From assembly GCA_003023725.1 (NCBI GenBank), contig PXYT01000018.1, forward strand, positions 1 through 61,364: a stretch of DNA of 61,364 nucleotides, read 5' to 3'. Source of the DNA: Sulfobacillus benefaciens (GTDB lineage Bacteria > Bacillota > Sulfobacillia > Sulfobacillales > Sulfobacillaceae). The notes under the pieces are model-generated. The model made no database searches. It was not told the DNA's origin and saw only the letters and a program-made list of their open reading frames with translations. Position numbers and translations under genes: made by a program. Each line of letters opens with the position of its first letter. Within the stretch, counting starts at the first letter, position 1. Below are positions 45,832-55,220 of this stretch, piece after piece.

Positions 45832-47358
45832 CTACGCGACATGATTTTGGACACGGTCGAAGAGATAGGATAATGCTTCATGAAGAGCCACCGCTGTCGC
45901 CTTCATGACATCGCTGTCAGCCGCCTGCCCGCGGCTTTCGCAGTCGTAGCCCTGGATTTCGACCCGTACCGCCGCCAACCCCGCTTCTCCGGGAGAAATA
46001 GGATCTAAATGATAGGACGTCAATTGCACAGGTTCAAGGGACAATGCACGGGCAAAAGCCTGAAAAAGAGCATGAACCGGACCATCCCCGCTACCCGAGT
46101 CTTCCTTCGTTTCCTGGCCCACGCGAACAGCCACAAAAGCCACGGGGCGGTTATCACTGCCCGTACTGACCTGCCAGCGAATCAACTCGGTCGAGCGGGA
46201 GCGGCGAACTTGACCGACCTCTTCTTGCCAAATAGCTTCCAAATCCTGATCGTTAATATCGTTTTTGAGTTCTCCCAAGGCTTTCACCTGCTGTTGAATC
46301 TGGTCGATTTGGCTGGGCGTCGCATAAAGCCCCAAATCCTCCAACCGCTGCCTTAGGGCATGGCGTCCGGAATGCTTACCCAAAACCAGTTTAGTCACAC
46401 CCCAGCCCACATCCTCCGGTGTCAAAATCTCATAGGTAGACCGATCTTTTAGCATGCCATCCTGATGAATACCCGATTCGTGCCGAAAGGCGTTTTTTCC
46501 GACAATGGCCTTGTTGGGCTGCACGGTCATCCCACTTAACTGGCTAACGAGTTGGCTGGCGCGGTAAATTTCATGGGTATTAATGTGGTGCTGAACTTGA
46601 TATTGGTCCTGCCTTGCCGTGAGTGTCATCACAACTTCCTCTAGAGACGCGTTTCCTGCCCTCTCACCAATGCCGTTGATGGCCACTTCAACCTGTCGAC
46701 AGCCTGCTTCGATTCCCGCCAGTGAATTGGCGACAGCCAGCCCCAAGTCGTCGTGGCAGTGTACGGAGAGTGTCACTCCAGAGTCGGGAATGTTTTCCCG
46801 CAACATGGTGATCAGCCGGTGATATTCTCTTGGCGTCGTGTAGCCGACTGTGTCCGGAAAATTCAACGTCGTGGCTCCGGCTTCAACGGCCAGTCTTCCT
46901 ACTCGAATCAAGAATTCGGGTTCCGATCTGGTAGCATCCTCGCAGGAAAATTCCACATCACCCGCGTAAGTGCGGGCTAGACGAACCATTGCATCGATTT
47001 TTTCGAGCACTTCATCCGGTGTCATACGCAATTTGGCCTTCATGTGAATCGGAGATGTTGCCATAAAAACGTGAATCCGGGCTTTATCGGCCTTCTCAAG
47101 CGCCCTGGCTGCCTGTTCCACATCCTGGCGATTGCACCGGGCCAAAGCGGTAATTACTGGTCCTTTAATACTTTGAGCAATCCGGGAAACCGCATCGAAA
47201 TCCCCAGGTGAGGCCTGAGGAAATCCCGCCTCCAGATAATCCACACCCAAACGTGCCAATTGCTCCGCGATAGCCAGTTTTTCCTGAGTGGTTAATGCCA
47301 CTCCGGGAGACTGCTCTCCGTCCCGGAGTGTGGTATCAAAGATTCGCACAGTATCCAT
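45832..47358 (-). CDS. leuA: 2-isopropylmalate synthase
   Basis: A 508-residue enzyme of the first leucine step. The Claisen-type TIM barrel starts with [19 protein letters not shown], with metal-binding His pair in [17 protein letters not shown] and the following GAGNASLEE-type segment [17 protein letters not shown]. The C-terminal LeuA regulatory domain from about residue 390 would bind leucine for feedback inhibition. ATG 47358 has an AAAGGAGG site and overlaps the ilvC stop by one base. A longer frame to 47418 is rejected. Confidence 0.96.
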   Translation of the reverse strand: MDTVRIFDTTLRDGEQSPGVALTTQEKLAIAEQLARLGVDYLEAGFPQASPGDFDAVSRIAQSIKGPVITALARCNRQDVEQAARALEKADKARIHVFMATSPIHMKAKLRMTPDEVLEKIDAMVRLARTYAGDVEFSCEDATRSEPEFLIRVGRLAVEAGATTLNFPDTVGYTTPREYHRLITMLRENIPDSGVTLSVHCHDDLGLAVANSLAGIEAGCRQVEVAINGIGERAGNASLEEVVMTLTARQDQYQVQHHINTHEIYRASQLVSQLSGMTVQPNKAIVGKNAFRHESGIHQDGMLKDRSTYEILTPEDVGWGVTKLVLGKHSGRHALRQRLEDLGLYATPSQIDQIQQQVKALGELKNDINDQDLEAIWQEEVGQVRRSRSTELIRWQVSTGSDNRPVAFVAVRVGQETKEDSGSGDGPVHALFQAFARALSLEPVQLTSYHLDPISPGEAGLAAVRVEIQGYDCESRGQAADSDVMKATAVALHEALSYLFDRVQNHVA

Positions 47359-48395
47359 CACGACTTTCCCTCCTTTGATGAAACCCCGTCCTCCTCTTCC
47401 ACTGATGGTTTCAACCACGACATCATCGAACGCAATTCCCGCCCGATTCCTTCCACAGGATGTTGGCGCGCCTCTTCTCGCAGACGATTGAATTCCGGGC
47501 GTCCTTTAGCATTTTCTGTCATCCACTTTTTCGCAAACGTTCCATCTTGGATCTCCTTGAGTACTCGTGCCATTTCTTTCTTCGTTTCTTCCGTTACAAT
47601 CCGTTTCCCGACGGTCAGTCCGCCAAATTCCGCCGTATCGGACACGGAATACCACATCGCACTCATGCCGCCTTCGTAGATCAAATCCACGATGAGCTTC
47701 ATTTCATGAAGAGTTTCAAAATAGGCTATTTCAGGCTGATATCCGGCTTCCACTAACGTTTCAAAGCCTGACTGAATCAATTGAGTCACTCCGCCGCACA
47801 AAACCGTTTGTTCGCCAAAAAGATCGGTTTCCGTTTCTTCGGCAAAGGTCGTTTGAAGCACTCCGGCACGGGTCGCTCCTATCCCTTTGGCATAGGCCAG
47901 AGCCACATCAAGGGCATGGCCCGTCGCATCTTGATCCACTGCCACCAGCGCCGGAGTTCCCTGACCTTCCACATACAGCCGGCGTACTAGGTGCCCCGGA
48001 GCCTTAGGTGCCACCATGAACACATCCACATCGTCCGGCGGCACAATCTGCTTGTAGCGAATCGCGAATCCATGGGCGAAGGCTATCGCGTTGCCCGGCT
48101 TTAATCCCGGCTTTATGCTTTCTTCATACAAAGAACCCTGCAAATGGTCCGGAGTTAAAATCTGAACAACGTCAGCAGCTTCCGCCGCCTCTTTAACATC
48201 CATCGTCTGAAATCCCTGTTCCTCGGCCCTGTCACGTGAATGACCTGGGCGGATACCGATAATGACATGAACACCTGATTCCCGCAGATTCAGTGCATGA
48301 GCGTGACCTTGGCTCCCATACCCGATTATGGCCACGGTTTTACCGGCTAACCACCTCAGATCGGCGTTGTCGTCGTAGTATAATTTTGCGTTCAT
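47358..48395 (-). CDS. ilvC: Ketol-acid reductoisomerase
   Basis: A 345-residue class I enzyme that isomerises and reduces acetolactate. The NADPH site is [19 protein letters not shown]. The second half has the metal site [16 protein letters not shown], and the fourth helix segment [17 protein letters not shown]. Start [13 protein letters not shown] is standard, with GAGGAGGA ribosome site ahead. The 3' end of ilvN overlaps the first 56 bases. Confidence 0.96.
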   Translation of the reverse strand: MNAKLYYDDNADLRWLAGKTVAIIGYGSQGHAHALNLRESGVHVIIGIRPGHSRDRAEEQGFQTMDVKEAAEAADVVQILTPDHLQGSLYEESIKPGLKPGNAIAFAHGFAIRYKQIVPPDDVDVFMVAPKAPGHLVRRLYVEGQGTPALVAVDQDATGHALDVALAYAKGIGATRAGVLQTTFAEETETDLFGEQTVLCGGVTQLIQSGFETLVEAGYQPEIAYFETLHEMKLIVDLIYEGGMSAMWYSVSDTAEFGGLTVGKRIVTEETKKEMARVLKEIQDGTFAKKWMTENAKGRPEFNRLREEARQHPVEGIGRELRSMMSWLKPSVEEEDGVSSKEGKS

Positions 48396-48876
48396 TATTC
48401 CATCCTCCTCGAGCGTGGTATACGGATTTTCTGGGTACCTGGTCGCTGAACTTTAGTGTTAAGCAACTGGGAAACAGCGCAAACACGCGGGCGTGATTGG
48501 CCTCAATCCACTCTTCTATTGCATGTCTTGGTCCCGCAACCGTGTAATATCCAATGTGTGAATCAATCGGAGTGGCAGATATCAGCGGCACGTGAACCGG
48601 TTTTTGTGTGGGGATCGCCGCAACCAAAACCGTGTGGTAGCTGTTCTTTACAATAAAGGTGTGAATAACATCTTTATGGCGCGTAATTTGACGGCGAATC
48701 CACTGAGCTCGTTCGGGAGTGCCGCTCACCCCAATCATGACCGTCAGCCGTGCCGTATCGCGGTCTTTTTTGACCGTCATTTGTTCAATATCCACATTTC
48801 GCTGGCCAAGCATCAACAGCAATCGTTGAATCGCGCCCGGCTTATCATGCAATTCCACGCCTATGAATGGATTCAT
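48340..48876 (-). CDS. ilvN: Acetolactate synthase small (regulatory) subunit
   Basis: A 178-residue ACT-domain protein that binds valine and activates Ilv[32 protein letters not shown] opens the ACT domain (only its first part is conserved closely), and [17 protein letters not shown] continues. The C-terminal basic stretch ([17 protein letters not shown]) is read in a frame overlapping ilvC by 56 bp. The gene is the first after the T-box leader. Its separation from ilvB by three genes is unusual. Confidence 0.85.
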   Translation of the reverse strand: MNPFIGVELHDKPGAIQRLLLMLGQRNVDIEQMTVKKDRDTARLTVMIGVSGTPERAQWIRRQITRHKDVIHTFIVKNSYHTVLVAAIPTQKPVHVPLISATPIDSHIGYYTVAGPRHAIEEWIEANHARVFALFPSCLTLKFSDQVPRKSVYHARGGWNNERKIILRRQRRSEVVSR

Positions 48877-48903
48877 GAGTGCAATCCTCCTTGCTTCTCA
48901 AAT

Positions 48904-49160
48904 AAAAAAGCCCTTTCGCCGAATTGGCTGAAAGGGACGCGGTCGCGTGGTACCACCCTTACTTCTCCTCTTTAGTGCTAGAGGACTCGTTGGAATGATA
49001 ACGGAACTCCTCCGGCTTCGTCTACCTCCGGTTAACCCGGTCTCGGGAAGCAGGCTCAAGGGTGAGACAATAATTCGGCCAAAGCCCGAGCTTCCACCAT
49101 CCTCGGTTCGCTGTCAATGGTTTACGAACTACAATTCCCCATCATTGCCCATAACCTTGC
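48904..49160 (-). ncRNA. T-box leader riboswitch upstream of ilvN
   Basis: On the minus strand the leader runs from about 49160 to 48904. The T-box AGGGTGGTACCACGCG is at 48944-48959. A terminator (CCCTTTC / GAAAGGG, T-run at 48903-48909) follows it. The stem I tip CCGAG-GATGGTGGAAG-CTCGG is at about 49087-49107. The T-box base pairing to a tRNA 3' end is read as UGGU, fitting an A73 tRNA (Leu, Ile, Val). A CTC triplet followed by A at 49064-49066 is my best guess for the specifier, which would mean a leucine sensor as in Bacillus ilv-leu. The antitermination mechanism is known for the family. Confidence 0.82.
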
Positions 49161-49164
49161 ATGG

Positions 49165-49193
49165 GTATAGAAACAGACCCAGTGCAAGTTCAA
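49165..49193 (-). promoter_or_regulatory. Sigma-A promoter of ilvN-ilvC-leuA-leuB-ilvB-ilvE-pheA
   Basis: Minus-strand TTGAAC, 17-bp spacer, CTATAC, 5 to 8 bp above the first helix of the T-box leader. Its position is consistent with a transcription start near 49160. Confidence 0.65.
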
Positions 49194-49235
49194 CAACTGC
49201 CGAACCTGCCACGGGTCTTTTATCCCCATGGTGTA

Positions 49236-49253
49236 GTTCCTACTTCTAGGAAC
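49236..49253. promoter_or_regulatory. 7-bp palindrome upstream of ilv promoter
   Basis: GTTCCTA-CTTC-TAGGAAC is a perfect inverted repeat about 43 bp upstream of the -35 box. It may be an operator; no regulator is known. About 220 bp of otherwise empty sequence follow to the APH-like gene. Confidence 0.3.
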
Positions 49254-49474
49254 CTGTACCGCTTGGTCCTTCCCTATTTGGGCGGATCCCTAGGTACACT
49301 CCGACGAAAACGCTATACATGCACTATAACATTCGTGACAAAAATAACAAGTGTTAGCTGTCCAATTTTCCTCAATTATTTTTCGACCCGATTCGTCATA
49401 CTTGACGATCATTTTTCCTGTATCATCACCTTACTTCATGATTGCCGCTAAAGTCAGGCATCTTTGTTAGTTAC

Positions 49475-50320
49475 TTAACTACCCTTTCGAAATTTTTCTA
49501 GGGCTTGTTCGACACTCTCAACGTTTCCCTCATCCAATCCGTATAAAATATCATGAAGTGGTGCTGCCCAGCGGTATAAATGTCGTCGTCCCCAAGGATC
49601 CAGGCGAGTAGCATAGTCTTCCAGTCGTCCTTTTTCCCACCGAGGGGAAATGCCTGATAAATCATATGCCGGATCACCCGCGCTCATGTCACCGAAATCG
49701 ATCACTCCCGCAATTTCACCCTGGTCAATTAGAATGTGTTCAAGACTAAGGTCTCCATGTATCAGTGTGCAAGACCAGGGCACCGAATCCAAGGCGTGAA
49801 ACAAATCCTGAAAACGTTGCCGACAACGGCGTTGCTCTTTAACGCGAAGGAGGGGATACACCTTATCTGCCACTTCATCATGAAGCCGGCGAAAACGCTT
49901 TAGCCATCTTTTCGGTCCCCGGATGGTGCGGGTTTGGGGTGACAAATGCGTTTCCCTGTGCAAAGCCTCTAAAAATTGTGCCAGACGTGCCACCATATCG
50001 TCTCCGGGAATCCTTCCCAAGTCGGCGGATTCTCCGGGAATGACAGGATAGATTCCCACCCGTCCAAAGGTCCGAATATAACGGGGCACGGTGAGAGGTA
50101 GCGTGAGCAAAGGCAGTTTGGCCATCTCAAACTGCAAATGGGTTTGCGCCCGTGGATTTTTTGGCACGCGTATCACGTAGTTTGACTCGCTCAAATACGA
50201 CCAGTAATCCCAACCCTCGGCCAAAAGATGGATCTTCCCGATGAAAATATCCCCGAACATATTGTTGATGTAGTGTTCCACCATCGACATGGTCCGTAGT
50301 CCCCACAATTCCTGCTTCAC
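49475..50320 (-). CDS. Aminoglycoside-phosphotransferase-like kinase
   Basis: A 281-residue APH-fold kinase. The catalytic loop is LIHGDLSLEHILID near residue 190, and GVIDFGDMSAGDPAYDL is the metal-binding motif. The N-terminal lobe has LAEGWDYWSYLSESNYVIRVPK, as in macrolide or homoserine-like kinases. The substrate is not predictable; sugar, antibiotic or small-molecule phosphorylation are all possible. GTG 50320 is chosen because GGAGGG lies 7 bases ahead. It is divergent from menF and downstream of the ilv leader region. Confidence 0.8.
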   Translation of the reverse strand: MKQELWGLRTMSMVEHYINNMFGDIFIGKIHLLAEGWDYWSYLSESNYVIRVPKNPRAQTHLQFEMAKLPLLTLPLTVPRYIRTFGRVGIYPVIPGESADLGRIPGDDMVARLAQFLEALHRETHLSPQTRTIRGPKRWLKRFRRLHDEVADKVYPLLRVKEQRRCRQRFQDLFHALDSVPWSCTLIHGDLSLEHILIDQGEIAGVIDFGDMSAGDPAYDLSGISPRWEKGRLEDYATRLDPWGRRHLYRWAAPLHDILYGLDEGNVESVEQALEKFRKGS

Positions 50321-50369
50321 TCGAACTCCCTCCACCCCTTATGGCTTTGACACGTATGATAATCATTGA

Positions 50370-50398
50370 TTGATTTCTTTTCTATCCCGTCCTATTAT
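50370..50398 (+). promoter_or_regulatory. Sigma-A promoter of the men operon
   Basis: TTGATT at 50370-50375, 17-bp spacer, TATTAT at 50393-50398. The start of transcription would be near 50405, which supports the ATG at 50438 for menF. Confidence 0.7.
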
Positions 50399-50437
50399 GA
50401 CAATATGAACACGCATTCAGTGAGCCGGGAAGTAAAT

Positions 50438-51763
50438 ATGGAACTTTTACTGGGTGACTTGGAACGACAATGTCAGTCGTCTCACCATTCCATGTTTTGC
50501 CAGAGAGAACTTGCACTCCATATCGATGATCTACCCGTTGGATTGGAAGGAGTCCGTGATGGGTGGTACATTCATACAGGCGCCGAGGAAATTCTTGGCC
50601 TGGGCATCGCCAAACGGTGGCGTTTATCATCTTCGTCCTCTTTGGATTCCATGGATGCCGAAAGAAAACAATTACTCGACAGAGGCTTGTGGCCGAATAG
50701 CATTATCGCAGGAGGCTGGGCTTTTGACCCGTCCGGTGTTCAGGATCATTTATGGGACTCTTTCGGCCCGTCGCAATGGATCTTGCCGGCTCTCTTCATC
50801 CGCAAGACAGCCGAAGACACCCGGGCAATCCTCACACTGCCGGTCAGCAACTCCCACTCGGTACATGATAGCGGCGATACGTATGCCAACCTATTGCGAT
50901 TCCTTGATCGGCCTCCCGTTGTGCAGCCAACGCCTCAGTTAGTATCGGCTTCATCGAGACCTTCGTCGCGGGAATGGATCCGTCGAGTCGAACAAGCCAT
51001 CGAAGTGCTTAAAGCCGGGAACATGAAAAAACTGGTTTTGGCGCGCCGCGTCGATGCGCGTTTTGCTATGGCACCCCGTGTGGCCGATATTCTTAAACAA
51101 CTGCGGAAGTTTAATCCTTCCACTACCGTTTTTGCCATCAAATCACACGGGCACACTTTCCTGGGTGCCACCCCAGAGCAATTGCTGCAACTCCAGGACA
51201 AGCAATTGCGAACCATGGCTCTGGCCGGCACGGCGCCCCGGGGGACAAGCCCGGATGAAGACCACAACCAAATTCAGTCCCTCTTATCGAGTCAAAAAGA
51301 CCGGCGGGAACATGCCACCGTTGTCGATCGGATTGGCAAAGTGTTAAGACCCTATGCGGACCTAAGAGTGCCCGTGTCACCGCAGATTCTGTCGCTTTCC
51401 AATGTCCACCATTTATGGACACCCATCGAGGGCACATTGAGGGTTCCGGCCAGTCTTTTATCCCTTTCGGCCTTATTGCATCCGACTCCTGCGGTGGGCG
51501 GAGAACCCCGTGAAGCCGCTCTGCAATGGCTGAAGAAACACGAAGGGCTCGACAGGGGATGGTATGCCGGCGGTATCGGGTTCATGGATTTGGCAGGCAA
51601 TGGCAGCATATGGGTTTCCCTGCGATCCGCTTTAGTGCGAGGCTTTACAGCTCATTGCTACGCGGGTTGCGGAATTATGCGCGACTCGTTTCCTGCCAAG
51701 GAGCTAGTGGAATCCGAATGGAAATTACAGGCCATGTTGAAAGCTCTGGGAGTGAACAATTAA
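50438..51763 (+). CDS. menF: Isochorismate synthase
   Basis: A 441-residue chorismate-utilising enzyme that starts menaquinone synthesis. Conserved parts are FLGATPEQLLQL with TMALAGTAPRG, HATVVDRIGKVLRPYADL, LSNVHHLWTPIEGTL, LHPTPAVGGEPREAALQWL, GWYAGGIGFMDLAGNG and the C-terminal CYAGCGIMRDSFPAKELVESE. ATG 50438 is taken from the promoter position; the frame is open to 50366. The TAATG junction links it to menD. Confidence 0.93.
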   Translation: MELLLGDLERQCQSSHHSMFCQRELALHIDDLPVGLEGVRDGWYIHTGAEEILGLGIAKRWRLSSSSSLDSMDAERKQLLDRGLWPNSIIAGGWAFDPSGVQDHLWDSFGPSQWILPALFIRKTAEDTRAILTLPVSNSHSVHDSGDTYANLLRFLDRPPVVQPTPQLVSASSRPSSREWIRRVEQAIEVLKAGNMKKLVLARRVDARFAMAPRVADILKQLRKFNPSTTVFAIKSHGHTFLGATPEQLLQLQDKQLRTMALAGTAPRGTSPDEDHNQIQSLLSSQKDRREHATVVDRIGKVLRPYADLRVPVSPQILSLSNVHHLWTPIEGTLRVPASLLSLSALLHPTPAVGGEPREAALQWLKKHEGLDRGWYAGGIGFMDLAGNGSIWVSLRSALVRGFTAHCYAGCGIMRDSFPAKELVESEWKLQAMLKALGVNN

Positions 51764-53472
51764 TGTCTCAATCACAACCAACTGATGTCGCACGGTATTT
51801 ATCAGTTTTCGTGGACGCCCTATACCATCATGGGGTCGAAAATGCTGTCATATGCCCGGGTTCACGGTCGACCCCCTTAGCTCTGGCAATAAAACGATGT
51901 GGAGCCATACGGTCCTATGTCTTAATGGATGAACGATCGGCCGCATTTTTCGCGCTCGGTATAGCCAAGGCAAGCAATCGGCCCACGATTCTCCTTTCCA
52001 CTTCGGGAACCGCTGCGGCCAACTTTCTGCCGGCCGTGGTGGAATCGTTTTGGGGACATGTTCCACTCATTGTTTTGACTGCCGACCGCCCTCCCGAACT
52101 GCGGGACTCCGGAGCCAGCCAAACCATCGATCAGGTTGGTCTCTTCGGAAGCCACAGTAAATGGTTTCAAGATATGCCCATAACTGACGGAAGCGAACAA
52201 CTCAACCGATTTGCCGCGATAACGGGCGGACGCGCCGTACACTATGCTTCAAACGACCCCAAAGGGCCCGTTCATCTGAACTTTCCCTTTCGGGAACCGT
52301 TAATAATTGATCCACTGCCGAAGCTCCCCCAATTCCCAGCAATCAAACGCATCACGGCCAGCATACCCCGGGTCGACTCAGACGAAATTGCCGGCATTGC
52401 CCAATCGCTGTCCGTATTTCGTCATGGCTTAATTCTGGCTGGCCCTGGGCCCTTACGCCTGGTTCTCGATCAAATCGTAGATCTCTCACAGAAACTGGGA
52501 TGGCCGATTTTTGCCGATCCGCTCTCCAATATCCGGGGACTGGATAGCCGTGTCATGGGAACATACGACGCTTTTCTGCGCGTCAACAGACAGATGTTGC
52601 CCCACGTAGAATGTGTGATTCGTTTGGGGGCTCCCATGACGTCAAAAACTCTCAATCTTTACACGGCAGACAGTTACATCTACACTATCGACGGAGAAAA
52701 CAGCTACCGTGAGCCTCAAATGCAGACGGGACGTATTATTGAAGGCCGCATCGAGGACGTTCTGACGGGATTGTCCGAAGCCTTGAACCCACTTCCAACT
52801 GAATCCGACCCCGATTGGTATCCGTTTTGGTTTCGCCAACATGAGACAATCATGAACCTTCTTCGAGAAAGGCTGACAGAACCGGGTGAAGCATCCGAAC
52901 CGTACCTTTATTACCATCTGTGCGATTGGCTTAGAAATGCGGGTTCTGCCGAGGTATTTGTCAGTAATAGTATGCCCGTCCGAGATCTGGACACTTTTAC
53001 TCAAGACCCTGACGACTCACTCCGCTTTTGGGGCAACCGAGGAGCTAACGGCATAGATGGGATCGTGTCAACCGCAATGGGAATTGCCGTGAGCACGGAC
53101 CGGAAACAGACGATCCTGATCACGGGCGATTTGGCATTCTATCATGACATGAATGGCCTGTTCGCTGCTATGAAGTACCGGTTGAACGTGCTGATAATTG
53201 TCGTCAACAATGACGGTGGCGGCATCTTTTCTTTTCTTCCGCAGGGACAGCTCGAAGAACAAGAATTTGAGTCTCTGTTCGGCACACCGCATGGGCTGAA
53301 TTTTGAGCATGCTGCCCTCTTATACCAGGCAGCCTATAGGAGAGCATCGACACTGGGAGAATTGCGCCGAGGCATGGAGGAGTTGCTGTCAACAAGGGGA
53401 TTACGAATTTTGGAATGGCGAACACCCAGCCGAAAGCAAAACGTAGCCCTTCACAACAGTTTTTGGATTTAG
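51763..53472 (+). CDS. menD: SEPHCHC synthase (2-succinyl-5-enolpyruvyl-6-hydroxy-3-cyclohexene-1-carboxylate synthase)
   Basis: A 569-residue ThDP enzyme that adds the succinyl group from 2-oxoglutarate to isochorismate. CPGSRSTPLALAI and the catalytic Glu in DERSAAFFALGIAKAS near residue 55 are standard. TSGTAAANFLPAVVES, DRPPELRDSGASQTIDQVGLF and the ThDP motif ITGDLAFYHDMNGLF with NNDGGGIFSFLP follow. The ATG is formed at the menF stop (TAATG); the longer frame to 51526 lies inside menF and is rejected. Confidence 0.96.
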   Translation: MSQSQPTDVARYLSVFVDALYHHGVENAVICPGSRSTPLALAIKRCGAIRSYVLMDERSAAFFALGIAKASNRPTILLSTSGTAAANFLPAVVESFWGHVPLIVLTADRPPELRDSGASQTIDQVGLFGSHSKWFQDMPITDGSEQLNRFAAITGGRAVHYASNDPKGPVHLNFPFREPLIIDPLPKLPQFPAIKRITASIPRVDSDEIAGIAQSLSVFRHGLILAGPGPLRLVLDQIVDLSQKLGWPIFADPLSNIRGLDSRVMGTYDAFLRVNRQMLPHVECVIRLGAPMTSKTLNLYTADSYIYTIDGENSYREPQMQTGRIIEGRIEDVLTGLSEALNPLPTESDPDWYPFWFRQHETIMNLLRERLTEPGEASEPYLYYHLCDWLRNAGSAEVFVSNSMPVRDLDTFTQDPDDSLRFWGNRGANGIDGIVSTAMGIAVSTDRKQTILITGDLAFYHDMNGLFAAMKYRLNVLIIVVNNDGGGIFSFLPQGQLEEQEFESLFGTPHGLNFEHAALLYQAAYRRASTLGELRRGMEELLSTRGLRILEWRTPSRKQNVALHNSFWI

Positions 53473-53549
53473 CCCCCTCGTTTGTTAAATAGATTTTAGG
53501 CCGTAAATAAGAGCAAACAAGAGGTATTTTAAAGAAGGGTTCGTGCAGA

Positions 53550-54395
53550 ATGGTCGCAATAACATCCAAAAAGATCGTTGTCGGTAATGACCGCATCTAT
53601 CACATTGATCTCGCGGGAGACCCGGCCCGGCCCCCGATCATGCTGCTTCATGGCTTCACGGGGAGTCGTTCTTCATGGACGCCTTTTCTTCCCGCACTGG
53701 CCACGAAATACCATGTCGTTATTCCCGATCTGCCGGGCCACGGGGAAAGCTTTGTATCGCCTAACATCTACAACATGACGATGAATGTCACGGCACAGGA
53801 CTTGAAAGAGATTCTTCAACGTCTAGGCATCAAGCATACAGGTATATTAGGCTATTCCATGGGTGGGCGTCTGGCTTTGCATATGCAATTGTATGCGGCC
53901 GAGTTGGTGGACTTTCTGATTTTGGAAAGTTCAACTGCCGGCATAGCGAATTTTGGAGAACGAATCGAAAGACGGCAGAAAGACGATTCGTTGGCTGGCA
54001 AGATTGAATCACGCGGCCTGACATGGTTCGTGGATTACTGGAGCAACATTCCCTTATTTTCTGCCCACAGCCGATTGCCTTCCGCCGTCAAAGAACGCGA
54101 ACGACAAATCCGCCTTAGCCACAATCCTTATGGCCTGGCGCAATCTCTCAGGGCCGCCGGCACCGGGAGGCAAGCATCCTTGTGGCCCGTTCTTCCCTAT
54201 TACCGCGCCCCCACCCTCATCATAGCGGGGGAAGACGATGAGAAATTTCAGGCAATTGGTCGCCATCTGCACCGTCAACTGTCCCGCAGCCAATTTATCG
54301 TCATCGACGGTGCGGGCCATACGACGCACTTGGAACAACCTGAGCGGTTTTCAACCGCTGTCACAGATTTTTTACAAACACTACACGTGAGGTGA
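53550..54395 (+). CDS. menH: SHCHC synthase MenH
   Basis: A 281-residue alpha/beta-hydrolase that removes pyruvate from SEPHCHC. MLLHGFTGSRSSW is the oxyanion strand, GYSMGGRLALHM near residue 100 holds the catalytic Ser, GEDDEKFQ the Asp region, and AGHTTHLEQPERF the His. The position between menD and menB supports the identity. The ATG is 10 bases after GAAGGG. The gap from menD is 77 bp. Confidence 0.93.
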   Translation: MVAITSKKIVVGNDRIYHIDLAGDPARPPIMLLHGFTGSRSSWTPFLPALATKYHVVIPDLPGHGESFVSPNIYNMTMNVTAQDLKEILQRLGIKHTGILGYSMGGRLALHMQLYAAELVDFLILESSTAGIANFGERIERRQKDDSLAGKIESRGLTWFVDYWSNIPLFSAHSRLPSAVKERERQIRLSHNPYGLAQSLRAAGTGRQASLWPVLPYYRAPTLIIAGEDDEKFQAIGRHLHRQLSRSQFIVIDGAGHTTHLEQPERFSTAVTDFLQTLHVR

Positions 54396-54401
54396 TCATT
54401 C

Positions 54402-55220
54402 ATGTCTATTGAGTGGACATTGCGCAAGAAGTATTCGGATGTGCTCTTGGAAGAACACGAAGGAATCGCTAAAATCACCATTAACCGCCCCGAAGTACGA
54501 AATGCCTTCCGTCCCCAAACTCTGTTCGAGTTGTCCGATGCTTTTAATATTGTGAGAGACGATCCACACATTGGTGTCGCAATTCTCACCGGTCAAGGGG
54601 ACAAGGCGTTTTGTTCGGGAGGCGACCAGCGAATCCGCGGAGAAGGCGGGTACGTGGATAATGAAGGAGTTGCCCGTCTTAATGTTTTGGACTTGCAAAA
54701 ACAAATCCGTGCTTTGCCCAAACCGGTTATTGCCATGATTAAAGGCTACGCCATAGGGGGAGGCCATGTTCTTCATATTGTGTGTGATTTGAGCATTGCT
54801 GCCGACAATGCCGTATTCGGACAGACCGGACCCAAAGTGGGAAGTTTTGACGCCGGGTACGGGGCCACCCTTTTAGCACGCATCGTCGGACATAAGAAAG
54901 CCCGGGAAATTTGGTACCTCTGCCGCCAGTATTCGGCTCAGGAAGCCCTGGATATGGGCTTGGTCAACACCGTAGTCCCATTGAACCGTGTTGAAGAGGA
55001 AACGGTCCAATGGGCCAAAGAAATATTGTCAAAGAGCCCCATCGCCATTCGGTTTCTTAAATCGGCATTCAATGCAGACACGGACGGATTAGCCGGATTG
55101 CAGGAATTGGCTGGCAACGCGACAATGCTCTATTACATGACGGAGGAGGCAAAGGAAGGGAAAAACGCATTTTTGGAAAAGCGAATCCCCGACTTTTCTA
55201 AATTTCCGCGTTTACCCTGA
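54402..55220 (+). CDS. menB: 1,4-dihydroxy-2-naphthoyl-CoA synthase
   Basis: A 272-residue crotonase-fold enzyme. [53 protein letters not shown] (the oxyanion glycines) and the MenB-specific [14 protein letters not shown] and [17 protein letters not shown] are present. The last piece distinguishes MenB from other crotonases. The gap from menH is 6 bp and its stop overlaps the menE start. Confidence 0.97.
   Translation: MSIEWTLRKKYSDVLLEEHEGIAKITINRPEVRNAFRPQTLFELSDAFNIVRDDPHIGVAILTGQGDKAFCSGGDQRIRGEGGYVDNEGVARLNVLDLQKQIRALPKPVIAMIKGYAIGGGHVLHIVCDLSIAADNAVFGQTGPKVGSFDAGYGATLLARIVGHKKAREIWYLCRQYSAQEALDMGLVNTVVPLNRVEEETVQWAKEILSKSPIAIRFLKSAFNADTDGLAGLQELAGNATMLYYMTEEAKEGKNAFLEKRIPDFSKFPRLP

Noticed and set aside
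49236-49253. AGTA inside the palindrome as T-box S-turn
   Set aside because: It lies above the promoter, outside the expected leader, and the stem I tip is far downstream.
51526-51762. Upstream extension of the menD frame (79 extra codons)
   Set aside because: It lies within the menF coding sequence, and the ATG at 51763 joined to the menF stop (TAATG) fits MenD homologues.
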